Notes: generated by a model not told the origin, from the letters alone. Positions 1 through 8,303 are shown, numbered from the stretch's first letter. The stretch: 64,000 nucleotides of DNA from JAXMBX01 sp046349635 (GCA_046349635.1 JAXMBX010000013.1:1-64000), one strand, 5' to 3'. Program-made: numbers and translations.

Positions 1-1
1 G

Positions 2-79
2 TATGGGGAGACGTACCGGCTGGCTTACATTCGTGGGCCGGAGGGGATTATTGTGGGGCTGGCGGAGGAGCTGGGCTGA
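2..79 (+). CDS. C-terminal end of a VOC (glyoxalase-fold) family protein, partial
   Basis: Only the last 25 codons are present because the gene runs in from the left edge. The reading frame ends with YIRGPEGIIVGLAEELG and a TGA stop. An aromatic residue, then RGPEG, a hydrophobic stretch and L-E at the very end is the usual last beta-strand of vicinal-oxygen-chelate proteins, where a glutamate in this strand often binds the metal. The substrate cannot be told from this fragment. The frame is open back to the first base. Confidence 0.5.
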   Translation, partial: YGETYRLAYIRGPEGIIVGLAEELG

Positions 80-159
80 AGGGTGTCCGGGGATGTGGAC
101 GAGGGTGGATGTTTGCCTCGCGCTACCGTCGATAAAGAGTTTCAATTCAGGAGCTGGAC

Positions 160-738
160 ATGCGGCCGTTGCGGTATTCGATCAATGTCACGATAGACGG
201 GTGTGTCGATCATCGTGCGGGGACCCCTCCGGATGAAGAGTTGCATCGGCACGCGGCGGAAAATATCGCCCGGGCTGATGCGCTCCTTTTCGGCAGAGTG
301 ATATACGAGATGATGGAGGAGGCGTGGCGTGCGCCGGCGGAGACGGGAGTGAGGCCGGACTGGATGCCCGGCTGGATGGAGCCGTTCGCCCGGACAATTC
401 ACACGGCGAAGAAATATGTGGTGTCGAGTACGCTGGAGCGGGTCGACTGGAATGCGGAACTGGTGCGCGGTGATCTGGGTGAGGCGGTGCGGAAGCTCAA
501 GCGGGAGCCGGGTCAGGGTTTATTCACGGGAGGAGTGACGCTTCCGCTGGCGTTGGCGGAGCTGGGGTTGATCGATGAGTATGAGTTCATCGTGCATCCG
601 AGGATCGCGGGGCATGGGCCGACGTTGTTCGCGGGGTTGTCGAAGTCTGTGGACTTGGAGCTGGTGAGTCGTTCGGAGTTTGCCTCGGGGGCAGTGGTGC
701 TGCGGTACGAGCCGCGGCGTGGCGGGGAGGGTGGGTGA
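160..738 (+). CDS. Dihydrofolate reductase / RibD C-terminal domain family protein
   Basis: The 192-residue protein is a single RibD_C/DHFR-like fold. It opens with a hydrophobic strand (RPLRYSINVTIDG), has the DALLFGRVIYEMM nucleotide-site region near residue 45, and ends with FTGGVTLPLALAELGLIDEY and IVHPRIAGHGPTLFAG, the typical C-terminal half of this family. Family members bind NADPH and reduce small pterin- or pyrimidine-like substrates, but most stand-alone copies have no known substrate. It is a single gene, convergent with the carbonic anhydrase. The ATG at 160 opens the conserved first strand. Confidence 0.85.
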   Translation: MRPLRYSINVTIDGCVDHRAGTPPDEELHRHAAENIARADALLFGRVIYEMMEEAWRAPAETGVRPDWMPGWMEPFARTIHTAKKYVVSSTLERVDWNAELVRGDLGEAVRKLKREPGQGLFTGGVTLPLALAELGLIDEYEFIVHPRIAGHGPTLFAGLSKSVDLELVSRSEFASGAVVLRYEPRRGGEGG

Positions 739-883
739 GAAGAACACTGCTGAGACGTGGCCGCCTCGGCAGTGGCACCCGCCAAACGGGAAGCGATTTG
801 GAAGCCAGAGACGATTGGACCGCCCCCCGCCCCCCGCACCCGGCCCTGCGGGCCACCCGGGGGGCAATATGCGATCCACCACG

Positions 884-1549
884 CTAGATGGTGATTCCTT
901 TTTGGCGGCGAGTGGCGGCGGCGCTGGGCTGGTACGTCGCCACAGGGACAAATTGCCCGTCGGTGAAGTCATAGGCGAAGACTTCGCCGGTTTCAATCTT
1001 ATAAACCCAGCCATGGAGATGGAGATCCCCTTTCACCAATCGCGACGCCACCGCGGGGAGAGTGCGCAGGTTTTCCAGTTGCACGAGCACGTTTTCCTCG
1101 ACGGTGGCGGTGACCAGTTTGTCGCCGTCGAGGTGCGTGTAGTTGTCACGGACGATACGCCGGGTGGTTTCGGCGTGGCGGAGCCAGGATGACAATGCGG
1201 GGAGTTCGGCGACCATCTCGGGTTTCAGTAACCCCTGCATCGCCCCGCAGTGAGAGTGACCGCAGATAATGATGTCTTTGACACCGAGCGCGGAGACGGC
1301 GAATTCGATCGTCGCGGCCTCACCTCCATTGGCGGCGCCGTGCGAAGGGACGATGTTTCCCGCATTGCGGAGGATGAACAGGTCCCCCGGCTGGGAGCGG
1401 GTAAGTCTATTCGGATCGATGCGAGAATCGGAGCAGGTGATAAAGAGGGTTTCGGGATTCTGACCCTTCGACAACTGCTCAAAGAGCCCCTTCAGCGGAC
1501 GGAAGTCCTCGACCTGAAATTTGTGAATGCCCTGTATCAGTTTTTGCAT
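884..1549 (-). CDS. Beta-class carbonic anhydrase
   Basis: This 221-residue enzyme interconverts CO2 and bicarbonate in the cytoplasm. The beta-class zinc site is complete: CSDSR gives Cys39, the Asp41/Arg43 dyad follows, and GHSHCG gives His98 and Cys101. The length is normal for the class. The gene lies 46 bp downstream of an ArsR-type regulator on the same strand, with no terminator-like hairpin between them, so the two are probably co-transcribed and the enzyme may be under that regulator. No signal peptide is present. The assignment is firm; the link to the regulator is inferred from position. Confidence 0.95.
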   Translation of the reverse strand: MQKLIQGIHKFQVEDFRPLKGLFEQLSKGQNPETLFITCSDSRIDPNRLTRSQPGDLFILRNAGNIVPSHGAANGGEAATIEFAVSALGVKDIIICGHSHCGAMQGLLKPEMVAELPALSSWLRHAETTRRIVRDNYTHLDGDKLVTATVEENVLVQLENLRTLPAVASRLVKGDLHLHGWVYKIETGEVFAYDFTDGQFVPVATYQPSAAATRRQKGITI

Positions 1550-1595
1550 GAAGTTGCTTTCGGTTTCGTTTCAAGTGGACTCGTTCGTTGGAATC

Positions 1596-1949
1596 TCAGT
1601 TGCCGGCCCATTCCTGGCGGGTCTTGCCGATGGCATGGCGGAGTTCCTCTGAATCAGCGGTTCCTTGTTCGAGAAATTGAGTCGCTTCCAATAACCAGGC
1701 GGCGATCCCGGGCTGGCGAAGGTGATAAAAGACACGTCGTCCTTCCCGGCGTTCGGAGACCAGCCGGCTGGCCCGCAAGACCATCAGGTGCTGTGAGACC
1801 CCGGAATGGCTGATGCCGAGCGCTTGCTGGAGGGAGTTCACGTCGTGCTCTCCGTCGCGCAGCTCTTCGATGATGCGGATGCGGTGGGGATGGGCGAGAA
1901 CGCCGATGAAATCAGCGAGTTCTTTGACAACGAGCGCGCGGTGCGGCAT
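1596..1949 (-). CDS. ArsR/SmtB-family winged-helix repressor
   Basis: The protein is about 117 residues with the ArsR fold: helix ADFIGVLAHPHRIRIIEEL, recognition helix ISHSGVSQHLMVLRASRL, and the wing SERREGRRVFYHL. It contains no cysteine, so it cannot be a thiol-type metal or sulfide sensor like many relatives; the effector is unknown. I prefer the ATG at 1949 over the GTG at 1952 because GAGG sits six bases upstream of it. A promoter and a perfect 6-2-6 palindrome lie directly upstream, suggesting autorepression. It precedes the carbonic anhydrase gene in a likely two-gene operon. Confidence 0.9.
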   Translation of the reverse strand: MPHRALVVKELADFIGVLAHPHRIRIIEELRDGEHDVNSLQQALGISHSGVSQHLMVLRASRLVSERREGRRVFYHLRQPGIAAWLLEATQFLEQGTADSEELRHAIGKTRQEWAGN

Positions 1950-1973
1950 CACTCACCTCACAGTATTCTGTAG

Positions 1974-2015
1974 TTCAAACATTTGAATATTACAATATAT
2001 GTGAAAGTTTGGCAA
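1974..2015 (-). promoter_or_regulatory. Sigma-70-type promoter with palindromic operator for the ArsR/carbonic-anhydrase operon
   Basis: Read on the minus strand there is a -35 TTGCCA (2015-2010), a 17-bp spacer and a -10 TAATAT (1992-1987). Abutting the -10 on its downstream side is TTCAAACATTTGAA (1974-1987), an inverted repeat of TTCAAA/TTTGAA with a two-base centre. A repressor bound there would cover the transcription start. The sequence features are direct; the assignment to this ArsR protein is inference. Confidence 0.55.
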
Positions 2016-2191
2016 GGGAGGCGTGGGAATGGTTTTTCAAAACCGGATAACAGGGGGGGATTTCAGGCGGGGGGCGGTCAGGGGATGAGACATAAACCAT
2101 AGCCGGGGAAGGATATGCGACTGTTGTGGGGTGCCTGGTAGCACTCCAGCCACCCAAAACAATGGCAGAAACGGTCATGTTCCAGTGAATC

Positions 2192-2228
2192 CATGCCCGC
2201 CCTTCTTCGAGATGCGGGCATGCCACCC
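2192..2228 (+). repeat. Palindromic repeat family A, copy 1
   Basis: CATGCCCGC and GCGGGCATG form a 9-bp inverted repeat around CCTTCTTCGAGAT, followed by CCACCC. A near-identical copy is at 20712. Both are intergenic. Confidence 0.7.
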
Positions 2229-2285
2229 GTTAAATGAATTACCGGATCCCCCTCCCTCGCCGGACTGGCCACCCGGGAATCCTCC

Positions 2286-2335
2286 TGTGGCGGTGCCACC
2301 CAGGTAGCCGGGAGTCCCGGCTACCTGGGCTACAC
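2286..2335 (+). repeat. Palindromic repeat family B, copy 1
   Basis: A short GTGGC/GCCAC hairpin is followed by a 15-bp perfect inverted repeat (2299-2313 with 2315-2329, centre base 2314) built on CCCAGGTAGCCGGGA. A diverged copy with the same flanks is at 9383. The two-hairpin layout resembles REP-type elements. Confidence 0.7.
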
Positions 2336-2369
2336 ACTCGGTCGTCCCGAATCAGGTCACGGCTTACGG

Positions 2370-2774
2370 CTACTTGCGTTCGGCGGGTGGGAAGCCGGCT
2401 TTGACCAGGGCGGGGTAGCCCGCCTTCAAAGGACGGACGTCGCGGCCGGCTTCACGGAGGATCTTCGCCGCTTCCACGCATCTCGCGCCGGAAAGGCAAT
2501 GGGTGTAGATAATCGTGCCTTTCGGGGCCAGCTTGTCCAACTCACCGGGTTTCAGCCCTTCTTCGAGTTGAGACAACGGGAGCAGTTTCGCGTCCTTCAA
2601 ATGTCCTTTTTTCCATTCGTTCTGTTCGCGGACGTCGAGCAGGACCGCCTTTTTCGCAGCGAGGTTCTGTTTGACGGTTTCCAGACTGTCGGTGGTGTGT
2701 TCACCCGCGAGGAGGACGATCGGCGTGATCAGGCCGAACATGAGCACCAGCGACACGAAATAATGTTTCAACAT
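2370..2774 (-). CDS. Secreted single-domain rhodanese-like protein
   Basis: The 134-residue protein starts with a signal peptide (hydrophobic stretch of about residues 5-22 ending near LLAG) and continues as one rhodanese domain. The strand VLLDVREQNEW and the loop THCLSGARC place the catalytic cysteine at Cys93. Rhodaneses carry or transfer sulfane sulfur; the export signal puts this one in the periplasm. It is the last gene of the leftward sulfur cluster, 86 bp after the TSUP exporter gene, which fits handling of sulfur species outside the cytoplasm. The acceptor molecule is unknown. Confidence 0.85.
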   Translation of the reverse strand: MLKHYFVSLVLMFGLITPIVLLAGEHTTDSLETVKQNLAAKKAVLLDVREQNEWKKGHLKDAKLLPLSQLEEGLKPGELDKLAPKGTIIYTHCLSGARCVEAAKILREAGRDVRPLKAGYPALVKAGFPPAERK

Positions 2775-2860
2775 TTCAATTCTCCTTCTGAGGAATAAAA
2801 AAGTTCACTCCAGGTTTGAACTTTTGTCAGTTTGAACTTTGTCTTGGAACGGGTTCGGGA

Positions 2861-3688
2861 TTAGAGAAACAGGTTTTTCACAATCACATAGGCGGCGACG
2901 AGGACCATCGCGACCGCGAAGATTCTTTGCAGGGTGGGGGCGGGGAGTCGACGTGCGATGCGGCTGCCGACGAACATCCCGGCGATTCCCCCCAGCGTGA
3001 ACAGCAGTGCCGTCTCGATGGGAAACGTCCGTCCGAGCCACCATTGGGAGGCGAGTCCGGAGGCGCTGATGAGCGAGATCACAAACAGCGAGGTGCCAAT
3101 GGCCTGTTGAATGGGCATGCTGCTGAACAGGACGAGGGCCGGGACGATGACGAATCCCCCTCCCACGCCGAAGAGTCCGGAAAGAACACCGGCGGCCACT
3201 CCGACGAGAAGTAATTGCACCGCACAGCGGGAGGTCATGACCAGTTCCCCGGATGAGGTCCGGCGGCAGGTGACCTTGTCAAGTTCGCATCCTTCGTTGC
3301 CGAGATACGATTCCGCGGCGGGAAGGGAGGTTCGAAACGAGGATTGCCACATCCGGCCCGCGACGACGAGCATCAACCCGCCGAAGAGGGTGAGGAGCGT
3401 TTGCGGGGAGAACAATCGGGAGATCTGCGTTCCGATCGGAGCGCCGACCATTCCGGCGATGGCAAAGATGAGTCCCGTGCGCAATTCGACGAGTCGGTGT
3501 CTCCAGCGATCGAGGAAACCGGCAAATGCGGTCCCTCCCACCGTCGCGAGTGAGATCGCGACGGCGGTCGGAACCGACGTCCCCACCCCGTAGACCAGCA
3601 GGGGGACGGCGAAGATCGCTCCACCTCCCCCGGTGAGTCCAAGTGACAACCCGACAAGGGTGCCAAAAAACAGAATCCAGCCCCACAT
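2861..3688 (-). CDS. TauE/SafE (TSUP) family membrane exporter
   Basis: The roughly 275-residue protein has about eight hydrophobic segments in two similar halves, each opening with a glycine-rich GLTGGGGAIFAVPLL-like turn; the second half has LFGVGGGFVIVPALV. This duplicated pattern defines the TSUP family, which moves sulfite, thiosulfate or related anions across the inner membrane. I start it at the ATG at 3688, which has GGAGA eight bases upstream, rather than the upstream in-frame start. Its place among rhodaneses and a persulfide-dioxygenase-like enzyme suggests export of sulfite or uptake of a sulfur anion. Confidence 0.88.
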   Translation of the reverse strand: MWGWILFFGTLVGLSLGLTGGGGAIFAVPLLVYGVGTSVPTAVAISLATVGGTAFAGFLDRWRHRLVELRTGLIFAIAGMVGAPIGTQISRLFSPQTLLTLFGGLMLVVAGRMWQSSFRTSLPAAESYLGNEGCELDKVTCRRTSSGELVMTSRCAVQLLLVGVAAGVLSGLFGVGGGFVIVPALVLFSSMPIQQAIGTSLFVISLISASGLASQWWLGRTFPIETALLFTLGGIAGMFVGSRIARRLPAPTLQRIFAVAMVLVAAYVIVKNLFL

Positions 3689-3798
3689 GATCGATGTCTC
3701 CGGTCGCAACACGACTGGCTAGAACGTGTCGCGTTTTTGGGTCGCGTCACCAGCGATGGATTTCGCTTTTATTGGCGCGACAGACGCGGCTGAAAAAC

Positions 3799-5214
3799 TC
3801 AATGCGTTCCAGCGACAGGGAGTTCCGAAATCGTGGGGAGTTCCATGGCCTGCCAGGCTTTCAGTCCTCCGATCAAGTCTTGAAGATCCGTTCGACCGGC
3901 GTGCAACAGAATGCTGCAGGCGAGGGCGGACCGGTAGCCCCCTTCGCAGTGGACCACGAGTGGTTCCGCGGCGGGAAGTTCCTTGTGCCGTTCCGCAAGG
4001 TGCGTCAACGGGATATTCACACTGCCGGGGATGTGTGCCGCGGACCATTCCTTTTCCGTTCGAACGTCGACGATCACGGGGGAATGGTTCGAGTCGAGTT
4101 TTGATTCCAGTTCCGCGGCTGTGATGCGGGAAACGGTTTGAACGAGTTCGGGGCGATTCGCCAGCGCCAGCATTCCCTCGGCCAGGTAGCCTGCGACATT
4201 GTCGAAACCGATCCGGCCCAGTCGCATGACGGCTTCTTCCGTCGCTTCCGGATCCGCGATGACGACAATCGGCCGGTCGTGGCTCAGCACTGACCCGCAC
4301 CAGGTCGCATATTTCCCCCGGAGTCCGATGTTCAAAGCGCCGGTCAGATGTCCCGCTTCGAATTCAGCGGCGTCGCGCACGTCGACCAGTTGGGCTCCCT
4401 GGTTGGAGAGCCGCAACACATCGTCCAGACTCAGCGAGACGAGGGACCGTTTCAGGGTGTCTTCCAGATCGGGATGCTCCTGCCGGTTCTTGATCGCGTC
4501 GTAGACGAAGTAATCGGGGGCTTCGGGCTGATCGGCCGTCACCAGTTCGCGGAAACGCTCCGCGTCCAGCGGTTGGAAGGCGTAGTTGAATTTCTTCTGT
4601 TCTCCAATCGTGGAGACGGTCTCTTTGCTCAGGTTCTTGCCGCACATCGAGCCCGCCCCGTGAGCGGGGTAAACGAGCGTTTCGTCCGGCAGCGTTCTGA
4701 GCCGTTCCAGTGAGTGGTGCAACATCTCCGCCAGTTCCTCGGCGGTGACGCCGATTGAGGCGAGAAGATCGGGGCGTCCCACGTCACCAATGAAGAGGGT
4801 GTCCCCTGTCAGCACGGCATAGGGAGCATCCGGGTTTCGGGCGAGATCCGTCACGAGGATCGAAATCCCTTCCGGAGTATGGCCGGGGGTTTCGAGAATT
4901 GTGAGTCGGACATCGCCGAGCGTGATTTGTTCTCCATCGGAAGCGGCATGGAACCGGAAGTCGGCCTGGGCTCGTTTTCCCAGGACGATTTCCGCGCCGG
5001 TCCGGTTGCGGAGTTCGAGATGCCCGGCAAGAAAGTCGGCGTGAAAGTGAGTCAGGAAGACATACTTAATGGTCAGGCCCGCAGCCTCGGCATCGGCAAG
5101 ATACTGGTCGATATCGCGTTGCGGATCGACGATGGCGGCCGTTTTGCTGTGTTCATCTCCAATGAGGTAGGAGGCGTGAGCGAGACACCCGAGATAGTAT
5201 TGTTTGAGGATCAT
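3799..5214 (-). CDS. MBL-fold persulfide-dioxygenase-like enzyme with two rhodanese domains
   Basis: The 471-residue protein has an N-terminal metallo-beta-lactamase domain (residues about 1-230) with THFHADFLAGH giving His56, His58 and Asp60, then two rhodanese domains. The first rhodanese domain (about 260-350) lacks the catalytic cysteine: VVIADPE stands where the loop should be. The second (about 365-465) has HCEGGYRS and should be active. This is the ETHE1/CstB-type layout, in which glutathione or similar persulfide is oxidised to sulfite and sulfur is passed to the rhodanese cysteine. The cellular thiol is not visible from sequence. It belongs to the leftward sulfur operon. Confidence 0.9.
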   Translation of the reverse strand: MILKQYYLGCLAHASYLIGDEHSKTAAIVDPQRDIDQYLADAEAAGLTIKYVFLTHFHADFLAGHLELRNRTGAEIVLGKRAQADFRFHAASDGEQITLGDVRLTILETPGHTPEGISILVTDLARNPDAPYAVLTGDTLFIGDVGRPDLLASIGVTAEELAEMLHHSLERLRTLPDETLVYPAHGAGSMCGKNLSKETVSTIGEQKKFNYAFQPLDAERFRELVTADQPEAPDYFVYDAIKNRQEHPDLEDTLKRSLVSLSLDDVLRLSNQGAQLVDVRDAAEFEAGHLTGALNIGLRGKYATWCGSVLSHDRPIVVIADPEATEEAVMRLGRIGFDNVAGYLAEGMLALANRPELVQTVSRITAAELESKLDSNHSPVIVDVRTEKEWSAAHIPGSVNIPLTHLAERHKELPAAEPLVVHCEGGYRSALACSILLHAGRTDLQDLIGGLKAWQAMELPTISELPVAGTH

Positions 5215-5277
5215 GATTCAGTCCTGTTCATGCTCGGTGGGATGGGGTAGGGGCACCGTTGCAGTCGGGACGAATCG

Positions 5278-5860
<583 letters not shown>

Positions 5861-5911
5861 GTTCTGCTCCCTTTCAGTCTGGTTTGCGCGGAGAATCGCG
5901 CGAATCGATAT

Positions 5912-6220
5912 TTAATTCCGGGGCGCACCGAAACGGGTTTCGATGCAGCCCATAATGTTTTGCAGGTGAGGTTCCTTGACCTGGTAGTAGATGGTCCGAC
6001 CGTCGCGGCGGGATTCGAGGAAGCCGCAACGCTGCATGAGGCGGAGATGTTCGGAGGCCATGTGGCTGGGAATCTCGCAGGCTTCGGCCAGTTCACCGAC
6101 GGAATACTGGTCGCGGAGGAGCATCTGGATGATGCGCAGGCGATGCGGGTGAGCGAGGACCCGCAGGCACTCGGCGGCCTGTTCCAAGGCTGGCATTTCG
6201 AGAAGTGGACTGGTTTTCAT
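5912..6220 (-). CDS. ArsR-family repressor, BigR/SqrR-like candidate
   Basis: The 102-residue winged-helix protein has CLRVLAHPHRLRIIQMLL, the recognition region IPSHMASEHLRLMQRC and the wing SRRDGRTIYYQV. It has four cysteines (18, 48, 65, 92); sulfide sensors of the BigR/SqrR group use a cysteine pair in an early helix and the last helix, so Cys18 and Cys92 are candidates. That role is inferred from the operon, which encodes persulfide-handling enzymes. The start is the ATG at 6220, with AAGGAGG six bases upstream; the longer upstream reading lacks such a site. Being the first gene of the cluster is typical of an autorepressor. Confidence 0.85.
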   Translation of the reverse strand: MKTSPLLEMPALEQAAECLRVLAHPHRLRIIQMLLRDQYSVGELAEACEIPSHMASEHLRLMQRCGFLESRRDGRTIYYQVKEPHLQNIMGCIETRFGAPRN

Positions 6221-6239
6221 AGTGACCTCCTTACACTCA

Positions 6240-6267
6240 AATATATCGGAATGTGTCGACATGTCAA
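6240..6267 (-). promoter_or_regulatory. Sigma-70-type promoter of the sulfur operon
   Basis: On the minus strand TTGACA (6267-6262), a 16-bp spacer and TATATT (6245-6240) form a near-consensus promoter about 20 bp upstream of the ArsR start codon. Such a strong promoter placed this close to the start fits repression by a protein bound over it. Confidence 0.6.
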
Positions 6268-6467
6268 TAAGTAATTCCGGAAATGGATTTCGAAGTCGAC
6301 TTTCCGGATCGCCGGTCCCGGGAATCCGAGGCTTGGAATTGTGGAGAACTTATGGCCTGGGGGGAGTGTCAGATTCCGGGCTGCCTGGGGATGGGATCTC
6401 GATTCAAGAATTCAGGTTGGGCGTTTGGCTGGTCGCCGGGCTGCCGGTGGGAAAACGACGTAACTAC
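6268..6467. other. Non-coding stretch between divergent promoters
   Basis: Short open frames exist here but none has a ribosome site or recognisable motif. No repeat is seen. Confidence 0.45.
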
Positions 6468-6496
6468 TTGACGGAGAGGTGATATCCCGTTAATAA
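6468..6496 (+). promoter_or_regulatory. Sigma-70-type promoter of infC
   Basis: TTGACG (6468-6473), a 17-bp spacer and TAATAA (6491-6496) precede infC, leaving a leader of about 160 nt. The leader contains small GC hairpins such as GGCG-AAAA-CGCC near 6585. Confidence 0.5.
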
Positions 6497-6664
6497 TCAG
6501 GCTTCAAAATTGCCGATATTGCCGAAGGTGCCGTATGGTGTGACTTCAGCGGCGATGAAATTCCTTCGGAACGGGCGAAAAGAAGCGGCGAAAACGCCGG
6601 GGCAGCCTTCCTTTTCGCGATCGGTTTTCTCACTTCATTTCTCGTAACAAAAAGGATCTTGGCA

Positions 6665-7171
6665 ATCGAACACAATCATCGAATCAATGACCAGATACGC
6701 ATCTCGCCCGTCCGAGTGGTGAGCCACGATGGTGAGATGCTCGGAATCATTCCGACGGATCAGGCCATTGAAGTCGCTGCTCAAAACGGATTGGACCTGG
6801 TGGAAGTGGCGCCGGACGAGCGCCCGCCGGTGTGCCGAATCATGGATTACGGCAAGTTCAAATACGAGCAGAAGCGCAAGCAATCGAAGAGCACAAAGAC
6901 GCATCAGGTTCAGATCAAGGAGATCCGTCTGCGTCCGAAGACCGGGGAACACGACGTCGACGTGAAGGTCAAGCAGGCGCGTCAGTTCCTCGCGGACAAG
7001 GACAAGGTGAAGGTGAACGTGATGTTCAAGGGTCGAGAAATGGCCCATATTGACCGTGGAAAAGAGATGATCGAAGAGGTCATCGCCAAGTTGGAGGACG
7101 TGGCCAAGGTGGAACGTTCGCCCATCATGGAAGGTAAGAAGAGCATGACGGCGGTCCTGGCCCCCAAATAA
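6665..7171 (+). CDS. infC: Translation initiation factor IF-3
   Basis: The protein of about 168 residues binds the 30S subunit and checks start-codon/tRNA pairing. The N-domain opens RINDQIRISPVRV, the linker is lysine-rich (FKYEQKRKQSKS), and the C-domain has EIRLRPKTGEHD and VMFKGREMAH. No ATG is available upstream of the conserved region. The Shine-Dalgarno AAGGA (6652-6656) lies eight bases before an ATC codon at 6665 but only two before the TTG at 6659, so I choose ATC. Non-AUG starts of the AUU/AUC type are a known autoregulatory feature of infC, since IF-3 discriminates against its own start. It begins the infC-rpmI-rplT cluster. Confidence 0.95.
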   Translation: MEHNHRINDQIRISPVRVVSHDGEMLGIIPTDQAIEVAAQNGLDLVEVAPDERPPVCRIMDYGKFKYEQKRKQSKSTKTHQVQIKEIRLRPKTGEHDVDVKVKQARQFLADKDKVKVNVMFKGREMAHIDRGKEMIEEVIAKLEDVAKVERSPIMEGKKSMTAVLAPK

Positions 7172-7195
7172 GGGGTGTGGGGGCGTAACATGCTT

Positions 7196-7272
7196 GAAAA
7201 CAGGCGGTTTGCGCCGTTTGTCGGGATCGGCTGGTGAGCCGGGAAACGCTCCGCAGCGGGGCTGTTTTCTTT
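7196..7272 (+). terminator. Multi-branched hairpin after infC, probable terminator/attenuator
   Basis: GAAAACAG (7196-7203) pairs with CTGTTTTC (7262-7269) and encloses three small hairpins: GGCG/CGCC, CGGCT/AGCCG and CGCT/AGCG. A T-rich tail TTTTCTTT follows. An alternative simple fold, GCTCC/GGGGC with the same tail, would act as an ordinary terminator. It lies between infC and the putative rpmI promoter. Confidence 0.45.
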
Positions 7273-7308
7273 GGTCAATCTGGCTGGATTGTCAGAGGGA
7301 GATGACGC

Positions 7309-7484
7309 TATAATCTTCCTCTTCCCTCGCGGGCGACTTTACGATTGCCGGGGGGACTGTCCGTAGGAAATCGCCGGGTTTTCCGGTCGTAGCTATCCGG
7401 TTATTACTTACCGGACACAACTTATTTTTCATGTGGGGTCGCCTTCGAGATGAAGGGGGCCAGAGCAGAGAGGTAGGCGGCGTC
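7309..7484 (+). promoter_or_regulatory. Putative rpmI-rplT promoter and structured leader
   Basis: A perfect -10 TATAAT lies at 7309-7314, but the -35 is weak or badly spaced. The next 170 nt before rpmI contain pairing segments such as GGCGA with TCGCC plus TTT with AAA, and CCGG repeats around 7397-7415. A folded leader bound by L20 is known for this operon in other phyla; whether this one works that way is a guess from position. Confidence 0.35.
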
Positions 7485-7685
7485 ATGCCCAAGCAGAAGA
7501 CACATAAAGGAATCAAGAAGCGGTTCAAGTTGACGGCGAAGGGTAAGGCGAAGTATCGCAGCCCGAATCGCGGTCACATCATGAGCAGCAAGAGCCCGAA
7601 GCGGAAGCGCGATCTGCGCCGTGACGGCGTGGTGAGCGGCGCTCCGGCGAAGGTTGTCGCCGAGGGGTTGTTGCCCTGCTCGTAG
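7485..7685 (+). CDS. rpmI: 50S ribosomal protein L35
   Basis: The 66-residue basic protein begins MPKQKTHKGIKKRFKLTAKGK and has the KYRSPNRGHIMSSKSPKRKR core of L35, at normal length. I start at the ATG at 7485, with a GAGAGG ribosome site upstream, instead of the longer in-frame extension, which does not resemble L35. The gene stands in the conserved order infC-rpmI-rplT. It is a structural component of the large ribosomal subunit. Confidence 0.95.
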   Translation: MPKQKTHKGIKKRFKLTAKGKAKYRSPNRGHIMSSKSPKRKRDLRRDGVVSGAPAKVVAEGLLPCS

Positions 7686-7805
7686 TGGACGTGTGGACCT
7701 CGTGCTGAGGATCCGGCGGCCGGTTGGCCGCGTTTGAACAGACAAGATCGTGGCTGGAACTCCAGCCGTGAGCATTTCGAAAATTATTGCAGGTAGCGTG
7801 TTGCC

Positions 7806-8168
7806 ATGAGAGTGCGAAAAGGTGCGGCTCGTCGAAAAGCCAAGAATCGTTTGTTCCGCGAAGCCCGCGGGAATGTGATGGGTCGTCACAAGCTGTACCG
7901 TTCGGTCAAGGAAACGATTGCCCGTTCCCGCCGGTACGCATGGGTTCACCGTCGCCTGAAGAAGCGTGACTTCCGCTCGCTGTGGATCATCCGGATTACC
8001 GCCGCCTGCCGCGCCCGGGAGATGAGCTATTCCGATTTCATTCACGGGATGGTGAAGTCCGGGATCACCCTGAACCGCAAGATGCTGAGCGAGATCGCGA
8101 TTTACGAACCGGCGATCTTCGACGAGCTGGTCAAGCTGGCGCAGGCGCAATTGGCGGTCGCGGCCTGA
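7806..8168 (+). CDS. rplT: 50S ribosomal protein L20
   Basis: The 120-residue basic protein starts MRVRKGAARRKAKNRLFREA and contains SRRYAWVHRRLKKRDFRSLWI, the diagnostic helix of L20, followed by NRKMLSEIAIYEPAIFDELV. It binds 23S rRNA early in 50S assembly and in several bacteria also represses its own operon. It lies 120 bp after rpmI and is followed by a strong terminator, so the ribosomal transcript ends here and pheS is likely read separately. Confidence 0.97.
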   Translation: MRVRKGAARRKAKNRLFREARGNVMGRHKLYRSVKETIARSRRYAWVHRRLKKRDFRSLWIIRITAACRAREMSYSDFIHGMVKSGITLNRKMLSEIAIYEPAIFDELVKLAQAQLAVAA

Positions 8169-8189
8169 GTCGATGTTTGAGTTGAACTG

Positions 8190-8244
8190 GAGCGTTCTCT
8201 GTCGGAGGGGTGAACCTCGGCCGCGTGAGAACGCTCTTTTTTTT
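8190..8244 (+). terminator. Intrinsic terminator after rplT
   Basis: GAGCGTTCTC (8190-8199) pairs perfectly with GAGAACGCTC (8227-8236) and is followed by eight T residues. Confidence 0.85.
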
Positions 8245-8303
8245 GATGTCGTGCGGTACAACGTCTAAGAAACCCGTGTCACCCGTGGTGAGGGAGCAGC
8301 GGC

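Larger units (their letters stand above)
1990..2369. other. Intergenic region carrying palindromic repeats
   Basis: No coding potential is seen. It holds the promoter for the ArsR gene at its left end and one copy each of two palindromic repeat families, described separately. A further GCCACCCAAAAC string near 2148 resembles the sequence next to other copies. Confidence 0.6.

Noticed and set aside
2192..2335. CRISPR-like repeats
   Set aside because: The palindromes are of two different families, not regularly spaced, and no cas genes are present.
6283..6471. 62-codon open frame between the sulfur operon and infC
   Set aside because: No ribosome site or conserved motif; it overlaps the infC -35 region.
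7196..7269. tRNA gene, because of the cloverleaf-like outline
   Set aside because: No T-loop (TTCRA), no anticodon-arm geometry and no D-loop G residues; the arms are too short.
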